Source: Favolaschia claudopus
Lineage: Eukaryota; Basidiomycota; Agaricomycetes; Agaricales; Mycenaceae
DNA: 64,000 bases
Direction of reading: 5' to 3'
Assembly: GCA_037176885.1 (NCBI GenBank)
Contig: JAWWNJ010000009.1
Span: forward strand, 2,728,001-2,792,000
The notes below the pieces were generated by a model. That model was not told the DNA's origin and searched no databases. It saw nothing but the letters and a program-made list of their open reading frames with translations. Shown one piece after another: positions 47,063-58,499 of the stretch (within the stretch, counting starts at the first letter, position 1; every line of letters starts with the position of its first letter). A program made the position numbers and the translations under genes.

Positions 47063-48320
47063 TTGTGAAAGCTTTATGAGATGAAAGAGAGGAAGAGGTA
47101 GTAAATGGTGGTAAAAACCGTTGATTTGTATGTGATTGGTGATTCACGTGCGTTTGCGGGATTAACTCACACGCTGCATCATTGGGCGAGAGAAACAGGC
47201 TTGAGTCTGGCAACACTGCCACGGTGCCACTATCAAGCCACTCCCATCATGTCTGCCGACAATTTGCTTCCAGCAAAACGTCAACGTGTAGAAAACGCGG
47301 CCACCACGCGCTCAGAAATTTGGATGGACGACGGAAGTGTTGTTCTACAAGCCAAAAACACCCTCTTTCGCGTGCACTGGAGCTTGCTTGCACTGCACTC
47401 CTCTGTCTTCCATGCTTTGCGCGATCTTCCCCAACCTACAGACCAGCCATCGGTTGAACAGTGTCCGGTTGTTGAACTTGAAGATGATCCTGATGATGTG
47501 CATTGTTTACTACAAGCTCTTTATAAGCCGTTGGTCTATCATATTTCTATGCTCTCTTGCTAACTCTATGTGTTATAGGAGGTTTCTAGCACAGGAGAAA
47601 ATTCCTTTTTCCGCAGTCTCAGCTCTTTTGCGCATGGGGCGCAAATACGACCTTCCGGACTTGTCCGACTCCGCAGTAAAGCGTCTCACCTCTATATTCC
47701 CATCGAACTTTGAGGACTTTGAAAGAAACGAGCGAGAGCCGGTCTACACAAGCATTGAACATCAAACTGGCATAGAATTCGACATAATCGCGTTGGCCAG
47801 AGAATTCAATATCATGACAATTTTACCTGCTGTCTTTTATTGCATTATTAGGCCACAATCTATCTTGGTGAGTAATCAAAACAGGTGCACATGGCAAATT
47901 TACTCAATTGATGACTAGCCCAAGCTTTGCCAAGGGGAGAAAAGGCCAAATGGCACTATTGCCCTCCTTTCTAGAGAGGATTTGACTCGATGTGTTGTTG
48001 CACGAGAAAAACTTTTGGGAGAACAATTTCGACAGGGGCGCACTTTTGGGTGGGTGCGGAAGTGGCCTTACCCAAACTGCCGTACAGGAAGTAACTGTCA
48101 CAAGAATCGTTTAGTGCTTCACAGCAGTTTCATTGACTTGGCATATATTGATGCCTTTGCGGACTCAAAAGACGTGTTGGACTTTGACTTTTGTCCCCAT
48201 TGTTTAGGGTGCCTTGAGGAATGCATGGGAAATGGGCGGAAGATGATGTGGGATATGCTTCCAGGGTTTTTTGATCTCCCTGCCTGGGATGAACTAAAGA
48301 ATGATGTATAAAGAATTTTC
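47063..48320 (+). repeat. Duplicated BTB block, copy 2
   Basis: Direct repeat of 38379-39640. The copies share the promoter-side sequence CGTGCGTTTGCGGGATTAAC, all exons and both intron positions. Copy 2 has nine extra coding bases (three codons) near 47725. Confidence 0.85.
47249..48311 (+). CDS. BTB/POZ domain protein, copy 2
   Basis: Three exons (47249-47529, 47579-47867, 47919-48311) give 320 residues with an intact frame. It is a close paralogue of the gene at 38562, sharing MSADNLLPAKRQRVENA at the start, EIWMDDGSVVLQAKNTLFRVH, the FSAVSALLRMGRKYDLPDL block and the same GTTGGT first donor. Differences cluster near the middle (FERNEREPVYTSIEH here against FETEPGYRTIEH in copy 1) and in the last exon (GCLEECMGNGRKMMW here). 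Both copies being open suggests a recent duplication or selection. Likely role as for copy 1: a BTB adaptor of unknown partner. Confidence 0.85.
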
Positions 48321-49934
48321 TTGCTCAAATTTGATCATGGCTTTCTGGGTGACTCTTGGCATCCTGCCTCACACGCACACGTTATTTTTGCACTATCTCG
48401 ATTCTGTTCTGAATATCATAAGTAGGTCAATAACAATTTGCTTGTAAATGTGATGATACTCTGAATCACCAATCCAGTCATAGAGACAATTGAATATGAA
48501 GTGCATGAGCACTGAACTCAGGCACACGCGCATTTCTTTTGTTTCGCGTGTCTCCTCCTCGCTGCTCTTTTCCACCGTCGTATCCTACTTCCAAGGCATA
48601 TCCACCAACATTCCGGCCTCAGCTGACACAGTGACACCAGAGTCGACGAGATCGCCAGACTAGCTACCGAAGCAGAAGAACTACAAGAAACATCTCCTCT
48701 GCGAACTCGCGCGCAAACGCAGATATTGGGGTCGGATGGTCTTATTTGGTCTCGCGGGACAGGGTCACGCTGGAAGCCGTCGTGAGCTTGCTTCTACGCA
48801 CCACTTTATCCTCTCGCCTTTTCTTTAATGGAAGATTATCACAAGCGTTGGTGAGTACGTTCGATGTTCACCAATCGCTGGTTCGATTTTTTATCAACAT
48901 GCACACCTTTCACAGTTCTCACCTTCTTCATGCCACTTTTCCCAGACACTTGGTTGCCGCAATCCCGCTTTCCCCAGTTTCGGATAAACGCGCAAAACAT
49001 TTCGAGTTGCTTTCCGTTCTTCGGGCCGAAAAGGCTAACAAAAAAGTTTCACCAGACAAGCGTAGGAAGCCTGAAACTGACAACTAATCAGACGTTGATG
49101 AAATGTAGCCAAGGCCGAGCAAGAAACGAAAGACGGGAAACCGAGAAAAAGTGGATAACTTCGGCGGCTGCCTTACCCGGATCCTCCATAGCGTCAGGTC
49201 GGGCACGCTTAGAAATTTGACTAAGCGCCAGGGCGAAGGAGGCGCGGGACGCAAAGTCGGGGAGTGATGCCGACTTGGAGAATGCGCACGAATCGGGTAA
49301 CTCGGACAAGGAGTACAGTAATAACAGTGACTCGGAATCTCGGATTAAATGCAATTGGAACCTGGTCGTACTAATTCTAACTTTATTGTCGCGGGATGTT
49401 ATTGAATATATGCGCGGCCAGGCAACAACCTGGACCGGCTGGGCCCCCCCGTCGCCAGTTTGGCTGATGGACATTCGCCCTGCCATTTCAGAGGTCCGAC
49501 TTAGAAAAAAGGCATCGAAAACGTTCCAAAGCTTGTTCCCAACTTGCCTATTCAAAGACGGATTGTTTTCAACTCTCTATCATTTCAAAAAAAGCGTCTT
49601 TTTCATCCAGGTTTTGCGGTGTATTGGTATGTTTTTGGAGGTACAGATCATAGGAGACTGTATTTACTAGTGCACATGTACAATAGAGAGCTCGTAAAGC
49701 ATATTTGAGGTCAGAATCCTTGCACAAAACTACGAAGGTGGTGGTTGTTCCAAATTGGGAAATAAGTTGTGGCGGTGCTCAGGCTGGTGTGCTCGTGTCG
49801 ACGGCGGCGGCCAGGGAGCGGTATTACTATGGGAGCTATAGCTATGAGTCAAGGCGAGGCTGCCGGAAGGACCAGGGGAGAGTATGGAGGGAGATTATGG
49901 GGCCCCGGCGGGAGGATGGGATATGTATGTAGGA
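48312..49934. other. Gene-poor stretch
   Basis: Frames of 60-155 codons occur on both strands (for example 49555-49088 minus, 48746-49087 plus), but none shows a known motif, plausible splice pattern or biased composition beyond chance. The right end adjoins the C-terminal end of the RecQ-like pseudogene. Confidence 0.4.
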
Positions 49935-51493
49935 CTAGGCAGGTGAGGCTGCGGCAGCTGCAGTGGAGCAGCGCAAGGTCCGGGAATAGCTCGAAAATCC
50001 TGAGCTGAAGGCCATGGATGTGGGTGTTGGGCCATTGGTGTTGAAAACGGAGAAGACTGGACCATTGTTGGTGTGAGAAACGAATTGTAGTACAGCGTTT
50101 GATATGGAGGTCTTGGTGGTGCCACTGGTCTCGACGGGGTAGATGTCTCGTACGCAGAAGGAATGAAGGGAGAGGGACTCGGAGGAGGGAAGATGGGTGT
50201 ATTGATCGAGCCCCCTCCCCTGGTACCACGGCTTTGGTTGGGGTCGGAAAATCGCAGGACTTTGTGGTGAGGGGTAGGGGCCAAGGTGAGAGAAGTGACG
50301 GGAGATCGGAGTGGGAGCATGCTCCGGAGGAAGGATATGACTCGCCGGTCCACCAACGCGAACACGAATGGCGGGCGGGGCATTGGCTGGACTATTTGTA
50401 TGGGAATGCCTACGTTTGCGTTGGTTTGTCAAAGGAGGTGTTATGGGCTGGGATGTCGATGCATCAGATGTCGGCAGAATGGGATTGGGTTTGGAAGCAG
50501 CGACTGGCTTCTTCGAGCGGGATGGCGGTGGTGGTAAGGGTGTAATGTTCAGACCCTTCATATAAACAAACAGTTGCTGGCCAAGCTCTTCGAAGCGAGA
50601 CCAGCTTGATGCAAGGACTTGGTGCAAAACCTCGAAATTGTTGACCGGCCCAACAGAGGCCAACAGCTCACAAGTTGGGTCGTCGAGAATCGCGTGTCCA
50701 GCAAAGTAGCGTCCGGGGTAGAGCGCCTTTAGGGTGTTGCGACGTCAGACAAACAATGCTTCCCGCACCGCCTCGTTAGGGGCACCTTTCCGGACACCTT
50801 TCTGTCGAGTTGCTCGCACTGGCTTCAGATGCAGTGGGCCTCGTCAAAGAAGACTGACAGGCACCGACCCCCAAACTCGGCAGTCCGCAGGACTCCGTCC
50901 ACAAAGCGGCGCGACAGGAGCATTTCAGGGAAGAGCATAACAATTTGCCATTCCCCTGAAACGACTTTCTGGAAGAGCATTAGCGCTGGCATACATCTTG
51001 TGTGATAGACTGTACCTGCATGACTTCCTTGCTGCAACCATCATTGGAACTATTAATTGCGGTCGCTCTCAGGCCGAACTCATCTCGAAAGGTTGCTACC
51101 TGAGCCCGCAGTGTCAGAGACCCTCAGAGTCTCGATGAAACAGAAAGAGCAGCAGACCTGTTCATCGTGCAGAGACAACAATGGAGACATCACTAGTGTC
51201 ACCTTCCCCTTACTAGATGGCAAGAGGTGAGGACCTGCTGCGATACCTGTCTTCCCAGCACCTGTGGCCGCGTGCAGCAGAATCTCCTGGCCCAAAACCT
51301 GCCCCTCCATGCACCTCAACTGAAAATCCTTCGCCCCATTTGTCCACTTCGTGAAATGTGATCGTATCAGCCCTGGCAAAAGCTCGAGTTCAGTCTTGAG
51401 GGCTGCCAGACGCTCGGGTGTCTGTCTTAATGCTCGGTCAACGCGTTTTGTTCGAGGTGTGTTAGTCCGCCGAGCGGTTGTTTTCCCAGACAT
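49935..51493 (-). pseudogene. RecQ-like DNA helicase, internally deleted
   Basis: From ATG 51493 the protein reads RLAALKTELELLPGLIRSHF, then Walker A HAATGAGKTGIAAGP, and VTLVMSPLLSLHDEQ before an intron. It continues VATFRDEFGLRATAINSSN, GEWQIVMLFPEMLLSRRFVD and the Walker B/DEAH box FFDEAHCI. A TGA at 50827-50825 follows, and the next recognisable part is already the C-terminal tail (VREALFV, a TGA in place of an expected Trp, then RRNTLKALYPGRYFAGHAIL and DDPTCELLASVGPVNNFEVL). The whole second RecA-like domain (motifs IV-VI) is gone. The end is a long proline/serine-rich tail to 49935. Such RecQ-like ATP-dependent 3'-5' helicases are multicopy in mushrooms. This copy has an ATP-binding half but cannot unwind DNA. 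Confidence 0.75.
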
Positions 51494-51625
51494 TCAGAGA
51501 TCTGTATGTGAGGTCAAAGCTGATATCGAAGCATACAGGATGCTCCTTCACGCACCCCTCAAAGCTTGGGAGAGAGTGACGCGTGAGTTGTGATGTCACA
51601 TTTTCTCGTTTTTCTGACAAGTGCA

Positions 51626-54600
51626 ATGAGGCGTTCAAATCGCTGGACTGTATTGTCGTCAGAAATTGAAGAGGAGGAGGAGTGATTGCCCCTTCAGACC
51701 CTCCAAACCCCTGCTCCAGCGATTCTGAATCTGAAACCACCCCTACCACAAAATTGCCCTCTCTCACATCTTTGCTCGGCATTGACTCTTCAGCTGGGGC
51801 AAGACTATTGGAGAGAGGGAGCCCACGTTCAAAGCATCGTGGATCGTCTGTGCCTTCACAAGACTCTCCGGATGATGTGGACATTCGGGCAGAGCACCCG
51901 ACAAGTGACGATATTATCTTCACGCCACGTACGGAGAGACGATTCCTGCGTCAAAGAGCCGAGCAGCAGCGCCAACGCCAGCGACTATTGAACCGTGAGG
52001 AAAAGGTTTATATACATGAAATTGCCAAGAAACATGCATTGAAATTTATCCAGGCCGATGCGCTTGTTATGCAAAAGAAGGCGGCCGAGCTACAGGCTGA
52101 GTTAGACAAGGAGAAGGACCGATTGACGCGCCTGCAGGTAGGGTTGTTGTGTTGACTGCAGATATGTCCGCTGAACAACTTGTAGATATTCGATAAATTC
52201 TTGAACGAGATGAAAGAGAATGATATCTCACTTGCCGAATTCTTGGAACACGTCTTCGACCCCGACATAAAATTGAACTCCGATTGGCGTTGGCGAGGTT
52301 TCTTTGCGCACCAGAGTGTTGTTGAGCGCATATTCGGGTACTGGACAACATCAAAATATAACATCTCAACGCGTAGTTTCATTCACAATTGGGCAACCAA
52401 CCTCGTTTCCAAAACCGCAGCTAGAGAATCCCGGGCCATAACGGAGTCTGGAATTCTGGCTAAAACTAAGAAGACTGTCAACGAAAGGTTCTTCCTTGAC
52501 TTCACCGTCACAAACCTGTCGAAATCGATCCGCGGAATGGCACCCACGATGTTTCGGATTCTAAAGGGATCGAGAAAGAAGAAGGGACAACGCATTCGAG
52601 CACCCGGGCTGCTCAGCCTCCTCAGAGACGCTTGTATGGACACAACTCGGGCGTTGGCAAAATCAAATCTCTCGTTATTGACCCACGACAACATAAATCT
52701 AATGAATCGGATTGCAGAACAAATCCTGGGACGTAAAATTGAGTTTCACAAACTTGCTGTGTTTTTCGGCGACTTACATCTATGCCCCAGACGCGCAAGA
52801 AAACGGCACATGTGCCACGCTCATTGCGCTACATAACGCAGAACGGAAGGACCTGTTAACCGCTGCACTTGACACCTCAATCCCGAACGCACAACCACTG
52901 ACCCTGGATGATATCATCCTCAATGAAACCGAATCGACATTCCTCGCAAAGAACATGGTACATACCATTCTTCGCATTATCGTTCTCCACGGTGGCGAGG
53001 GTTTTCAGAGGTGGCAGGATGGTCTTGATGCCTCGCAGCCCATGAGCGACGATGTTATCGATGTCCATCAGACCGCCCTTCATCCGCTGCCTTCAATGGA
53101 GATTGACGAGAGTTCAATCACTGGAAACGTCGAGGTCATCGAGGAAATCACGCGTACCCTTGACTTGAAGATAGATGATCCGGAATACGGAAAATACGTG
53201 CAAATTATCGCTGGGGATCAACTAACCATTGCGCGACAGCGTTCAATACTGAACATACGTCTGGGTCACGAGAGTGGTGCACATTCCTGCCGACATATTG
53301 TATTGATGCCAGGACTGTTCCACGCAAAAATCGCCGACTGTCACGGTGTACTCGAGACACATTTCGGAAAATCATCGGCAGGTTCCCGGAGTCCTGGGAG
53401 TCTAGGATTCCACAATTCAGTCCTCGATCGGCTTCCTATCACGCTCACCTCTTTACCGCTGTTGCGTACGTGCCGACACTTGATCATGGTCTCGCTGTAT
53501 GCTCGCGTCTTGAACTGCTTGCTCCTTGTCTCCAAGAAAGACTCGCTGGAAGAATGCGCGACTTCAATCAATACCTGGGATACACTCTCAATTATGCAGA
53601 GAAAATATATGCCAAATACACTGACGTTGATCGTGTACAAGAGCTTCGAGAGAAACGGTTACCTGGAGAACGAGCCCAGGAGGCAAAGCCAAAAGAAGCA
53701 AAAAAACGACTCAGCCAGCAGACACCACCAAGGCGCACCTGCCTCACATTCGGAAGGGCGACATGGTGTTTGAAAATGCCGTGCTATTCCTCCGCGACGC
53801 GTTACTGACCCGTGAATTTGCCGACGCAGTGAAAAGCGGAGACTCTGGGCGTATCGTCATAATCCTACGACTCTGGGCCTTCTCGTACCGAGGAAATGGA
53901 CGTACCAATAACGCGCACGAAATGCTCCATGTGCTGCATAATTTGATATGCGTCTGGACAAAGGAGCTTCGGTGAGCTAATCATACTGTCATGCAGCGCT
54001 GTTAACTAACCTGTTTCAGATGCATTGTGCTCCAGAACTGGCTGGGGAATCCGCAGGGAAAGTTCAAAGGGTTTGTTGAGATCGATCTCGTGCAGGAACA
54101 TCTCAATTTCTGGATCAAAGTATGCCTTCTCTGCGATACAATGATCAGCATTGACTGACTGAATTCAGAAAATATACAAAGCTGATGGAGCGGGGCACTC
54201 ATGGGACTGGCTCACCCTAGTCTCCCCATGTGTCGACATCCTACGCCGCCTCGCCACACGAATGAACGTCGAGCTCGGAAACCGACAAGGTTCCAAGCAT
54301 GCAACGCCCGACTTGGTGGCCGATATTTCGGCGTTGATGGCCAGTCTCGACGAGCACGAGGTGTACATCGAGAAAGAAGGTCGCGTTTTGGACGACGACG
54401 AAAAGCCCGGACCTGATGTTATCTCCGTCGGGATGGCAGCGTTAACTCACGGGACATCGACCACCCCTCTAGCAGAGTTCAACGAACAGTTTGACGTCCT
54501 CCGTGCTCGTCGTCGCCTCACCCCAGTTGCTGATCTTCTCGATCTCATGGATGCACAACAAACACCGGCCGTCGAGAGTGAGATCATCGCCGCAAATACT

Positions 54601-54849
54601 TCCGCGGAACCTGATGAGAATTTGTCGCCCGAGTCTCCCAGTGACAGCGAAGAGGAGACTGACAACGACGACGGCCCAGAAGACACTGACAATTTGTTTG
54701 CAGAGTCGCCGACACTGACGCGCCTGGACGAAGGTGATGTTGAGCTTGATATGGATGAGGTTCTAGAGTGGTACTTGGATGATGATGATGGGGAGGCTGG
54801 GTCAGGCTCAGAGGATGGAGAAGAGGATGAAGGCGACGATGAGATATAG
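51626..54849 (+). CDS. DUF6589-family protein, with two frame problems
   Basis: The divergent neighbour of the RecQ-like gene. Exons: one ending at 52137 (with an ATG at 51626 in another frame), 52186-52732, 52791-53971, 54020-54119 and 54169-54849. The N-terminal part is acidic with a glutamine/arginine coiled coil (RFLRQRAEQQRQRQRLL). The DUF6589 blocks are all visible: VFDPDIKLNSDWRWRGFF, THDNINLMNRIAEQILG, NGTCATL, HTILRIIVLHGGEGF, IAGDQLTIARQRSILN, MPGLFHAKIADCHGVLE, MVFENAVLFLRDALLTREF, AFSYRGNGRTNNAHEML and EHLNFWIKKIYKADG. The tail is very acidic and ends GDDEI. The frame changes near 53575 and again in an A-run near 53700, so this is either a young pseudogene or carries sequencing errors. 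The family's function is unknown; invariant D, H and E positions and its copy number suggest a mobile-DNA enzyme, which is inference. Confidence 0.75.
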
Positions 54850-56000
54850 CTTGAAGCTGTTTGCGCGTTAATGACACGTCGTAGAGTTGAACGTTGAAGA
54901 CTGTGAGCGGGTGCCTCGGCCATCAAGGCTGCCTCATTGTGATTGACAGACACAGCCACATTTTAGGCCGAATTCGGTCGGGTCACAAAGTTCGCGCAAT
55001 TTGAGAAATCTTTCTCATGAAATGAATCGCTATTTCGTCTGGGAGTTATTGCTAGACGTAGATGCGACTATATTCTATGTTCCATGGTTTCAAAATATGC
55101 TATTTCGATGCAAAAATCCACTTTTGCTCAATCAATAGAGAATCAAAAAAAATCCATCTTTCATTAAGCAACTTCAGAACTAATTTTGGAAGGGATTCGA
55201 CGCGCTTTTCCTAAGTCAAGGCTCTGAAATGGCGGGGCCAAAGTCCATCACTGAAACGGGCGACCGTACATGAGGTTGCCATGTTCGTTGTTCCCATCAC
55301 TGTTTGCTCTGATGTTTGTTCGCCTTCCTAATCAGTCACTCCCTCACGGATTGCGACCGAAATGTACGTCGACTGGCTGTGCGAGTCTAGAAGGCACACG
55401 TCCCAACACACATGTGCGCAGATGGGTTCTAGGTGGTTGCCATCTGGCCGACGCTGTACTTCCAGGTGCGGAACACCTGGCTACCCATGAGCCAGTTCTC
55501 GATGGCATCACGTCAAACCGGACCGGGTGATTCCAGGAGCCTATGTGCCTTCATGTGATCTCCCCAGCTGTTCTCGATGTCTCTGTACTTTGTCGGTGGT
55601 ACTGTAGGGTATGGTCATGAACAAATCTGAACGAGGCCTCGCATAATCGTCCGAACGAGGGTGATTTACCCGGACGTCCACCCGTCATCAATATTGGTTA
55701 CCTTTACGTAAATAAAGCTGTGCTGTCTGGCAGAGGCCTCTTTCTCACCATGGGCACGTCGAAGGTTCAGCAAGACGAAAATTCTCTGCATAAATAACTT
55801 TTAGGGCGAAATACCCAGTCAATGCGACTTTTATCGTGGTCTTAAAATGCTACGCATGAAATTCATGAAAGTTTACTCGGCCCGGCGCTTATGATGTTGA
55901 AAGAAAAATTCAGATGCAGTCAAACAACGTCAAATAAAACTTCTCATCAACTTCCTTCACTCGGGCCATTGAAATTTAGAATTCAACCTCCCGCGAGGCC
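54850..56000. other. Gene-free stretch
   Basis: Only short frames, the longest 86 codons at 55270-55530 without a recognisable motif. Sequence is AT-rich in parts (55080-55190). No RNA gene or repeat was recognised. Confidence 0.5.
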
Positions 56001-56006
56001 TATAAA
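56001..56006 (+). promoter_or_regulatory. TATA box upstream of an orphan start codon
   Basis: TATAAA at 56001-56006 is followed 34 bases later by an ATG in a good context (CACCATG at 56038-56044), a normal arrangement for a fungal core promoter with a short leader. Confidence 0.4.
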
Positions 56007-56040
56007 TTCTGTGTGTACGTTGTTGCATTCCTAATTCACC

Positions 56041-56941
56041 ATGTTGTGGACCCCCAAAACCTTTCCAGTATTGCTGTTCCATTTGGCTGAGAAACAGCCC
56101 CTGTTGTTACACTGGGAGTCGAAGAAGAAGGTCTTCCTCAAACAAACGTTTACGGATGTTAGAGTGCTTGCTTGTGAGCAGCGGTTTGATGCTTGGGAAG
56201 TAGATTTGTAAGAACCGGTGAGACTGAACGTCTGTATTATCTTGCCAAGGTCGTTCTCCACATCCAGAACGGGGTGGTCCACGATCCTGTTTACATTACT
56301 TCCGACGGTCCTACTCTAACAAGTGGAAGAAAATGCAACAGGCGTGTTACAAACTCGCTTACGGAAATTCAGTCCCTAACTACACCAACACCCAGGTCGA
56401 GGTCTTTCGCATGGTTAACTTAATGGGGCGGTAGGGAGGGCGACTTTTTCTTGCCTTTACAATGAATACTGGCTGTGTCGTTTTGGCTGCAGAGCTTGTC
56501 GCAGCAATGGAGAATGTGCAAGCTATATGTCTGATTTATAGGCATTTCAAGTTTCAAAGTGCGTTTACTTTCTCTCATTGCATTGAATTCGAGAGTTCAC
56601 ATATATGTGCTGGCAAGATATCTTGCAAAAATTGGGAACACATCATGTTATCGGACTGCGACCTCGCTCAATCATCCAATGACCCCACTGAAATTCCTGG
56701 TGTGATTCAGTTAGAGAACAACACGGTGAGTGCTTGTGATATTCCGGCGTATGCGTCGTCCCCCGGGTTCTCGTTGTGCACACCATGTAGAGCACCGTCA
56801 ACTTTTCGTTGTGTTTATTGTAAGTAAACGTCGCGGAAGATGGATGAAATCTAGTCTCGATTTCATTGACAATTTGTTGTACAGAATACATTGAGCCACA
56901 GATCATTGCGGCACAAGGTCGCACTCCGGCCGTCTATTAGT
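56041..56941 (+). other. Possible small multi-exon gene, unknown
   Basis: ATG 56041 opens LWTPKTFPVLLFHLAEKQPL and runs to a GTAAGA donor near 56209. Later pieces that look coding are KWKKMQQACYKLAYGNSV (about 56320-56375) and a frame from 56462 reading AAELVAAMENVQAICLIY and DCDLAQSSNDPTEIPGV, with a GTGAGT donor near 56730 and a final short exon ending in TAG near 56940. The pieces do not join unambiguously, and I recognise no family. The promoter-like TATA and good start context are the best arguments for a gene; a decayed gene is equally possible. Confidence 0.25.
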
Positions 56942-57602
56942 GAACTCTAGACATCGACGTCTACGAGATGATTCTGCGTGATGGAGGTTTTTTTGCTTGC
57001 GACTCGGGAATGTAGCCGTGTCTGGGCAGTACGCTACGACATCGCTCAAGAAATTAACGGCCTTCATCAGAGATACCAATTACAATGCATAACTCGCAAA
57101 CCTTGTCTACGGTTTGCAAATCACAAGGTATGCCTTAAATCTATAAACATTGGCTCATGGACAGCGAATACGTGAGGATATTGTTTAATATACAACGAAG
57201 GACAACATTCATTCAGTTTCCATTTCGTTACAGGCTAACGAAGATGAAATAGTTCAAGTGCTCAGTGATATAGCAAGATTTGGATTTCAATAGACGATAT
57301 CAAGTTTGGAAAAGGCAAGAAAGGCTATGTTCAAGTGTATTCTGGGTTCCTTTTCAATGTGAGCGAAAAAATGCAACTTGGGTCACTCAAACACTGACAT
57401 GGGATAGTTGACAAGGAATTGTTGAAGGAAAGGGCCCGTGCTGAATAACCTGCTGACAATACAAGAAACCTCCGTTTCAGTACAGGATCGTGTTAGGGTT
57501 TACAGTAGGTGCACGGACGGGAGATCTTACCATCTGTATCTGCAACTACGGCAATGAATGGAAGACTATTTCTTGCTTGTGCAACTCGACGCTCGCTCTC
57601 CC

Positions 57603-58251
57603 TTAACTCAATTTCCTGCAGGTGGTCCATTTAACTGGCTCAAATGTTCGAAACGATTTAATCAAGCTCACCCGAATATCCAGTAGTGCGATCTTTAATT
57701 CTTTGGAAAGATTGTCCACTTTCTGGACAACCAGCCATTGTTTGCAGATATATGCACCTACACCATCATTGTGATCGTGGGGTTGAAGTTTTTTGTCTTT
57801 GACGTTGCTTTTGCTGTGCTCCACAAAGCATAGTCCATGGTACTTTCGATAAATGTCTAGCCACTCGATTTCGATTCCATTAGCTGACCATTCGATCCTT
57901 CTCCATATCAGCATCTTTTTCTCAATGAATCGTTTATGCATGGGTAACTTACTGGAGGACCCGGTCGCAAAGACGAGCGATTTCAAATGGCCAATGTTCT
58001 TGACAAAAAGCTCTCGATTCTTCGATCCGCCGCTTTGCAACTTTCACTGTAGCATGCAAGACACGAATCTTTTTGGATGGCCGGTAATTCTGAACGGTAT
58101 GCAAAATCCATATCACCGGAATTATGCTCAACAAGACATATTTGCTTCCAGAGAAGAGAGACAATGCGGCGCCAACAACCGCGGTTGCAACACAGACGTA
58201 TGCGTCGCCTCTATTGTCATTCTTGCCCTCCAACAAAAAGAGCCAACTCAT
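57603..58251 (-). other. Possible membrane protein remnant, unknown
   Basis: ATG 58251 opens a 100-codon frame with one hydrophobic segment long enough to span a membrane (SGSKYVLLSIIPVIWILHTV), followed by a basic stretch (KVAKRRIEE). An overlapping frame continues to 57603. A GTAAGT donor lies near 57955. No domain was recognised and no clear partner exon was found. Confidence 0.25.
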
Positions 58252-58499
58252 AGCTAGAATTCGAGAGTGTAGTGTGAGTGCTGTTGTAGACGATTACGAG
58301 TGCAAACGTGAAAGCGCATAGCCACTGAATGAAGTAGCCGCCGTGCGCGTGTTGTTAACTCTTGATTAGCTGGTAGAACGTCCTTGCTCACGAAAGCTCA
58401 CGCGACAACAAAGTCTACCATGGACTCGAGATTTCCAATCGGAAGGACTGAAGATTTCCAATTATATTAAACGAAGATCTAAAATATCGCGATGAAGAG

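Noticed and set aside
49895..50663. Several overlapping proline/serine-rich frames on both strands
   Set aside because: They are the low-complexity tail of the RecQ-like gene read in three frames and its complement; only the 50663-49935 frame joins conserved sequence.
54447..54959. Serine-rich 170-codon minus-strand frame
   Set aside because: Mirror image of the Asp/Glu-rich tail of the DUF6589 protein (GAT/GAG repeats read in reverse).
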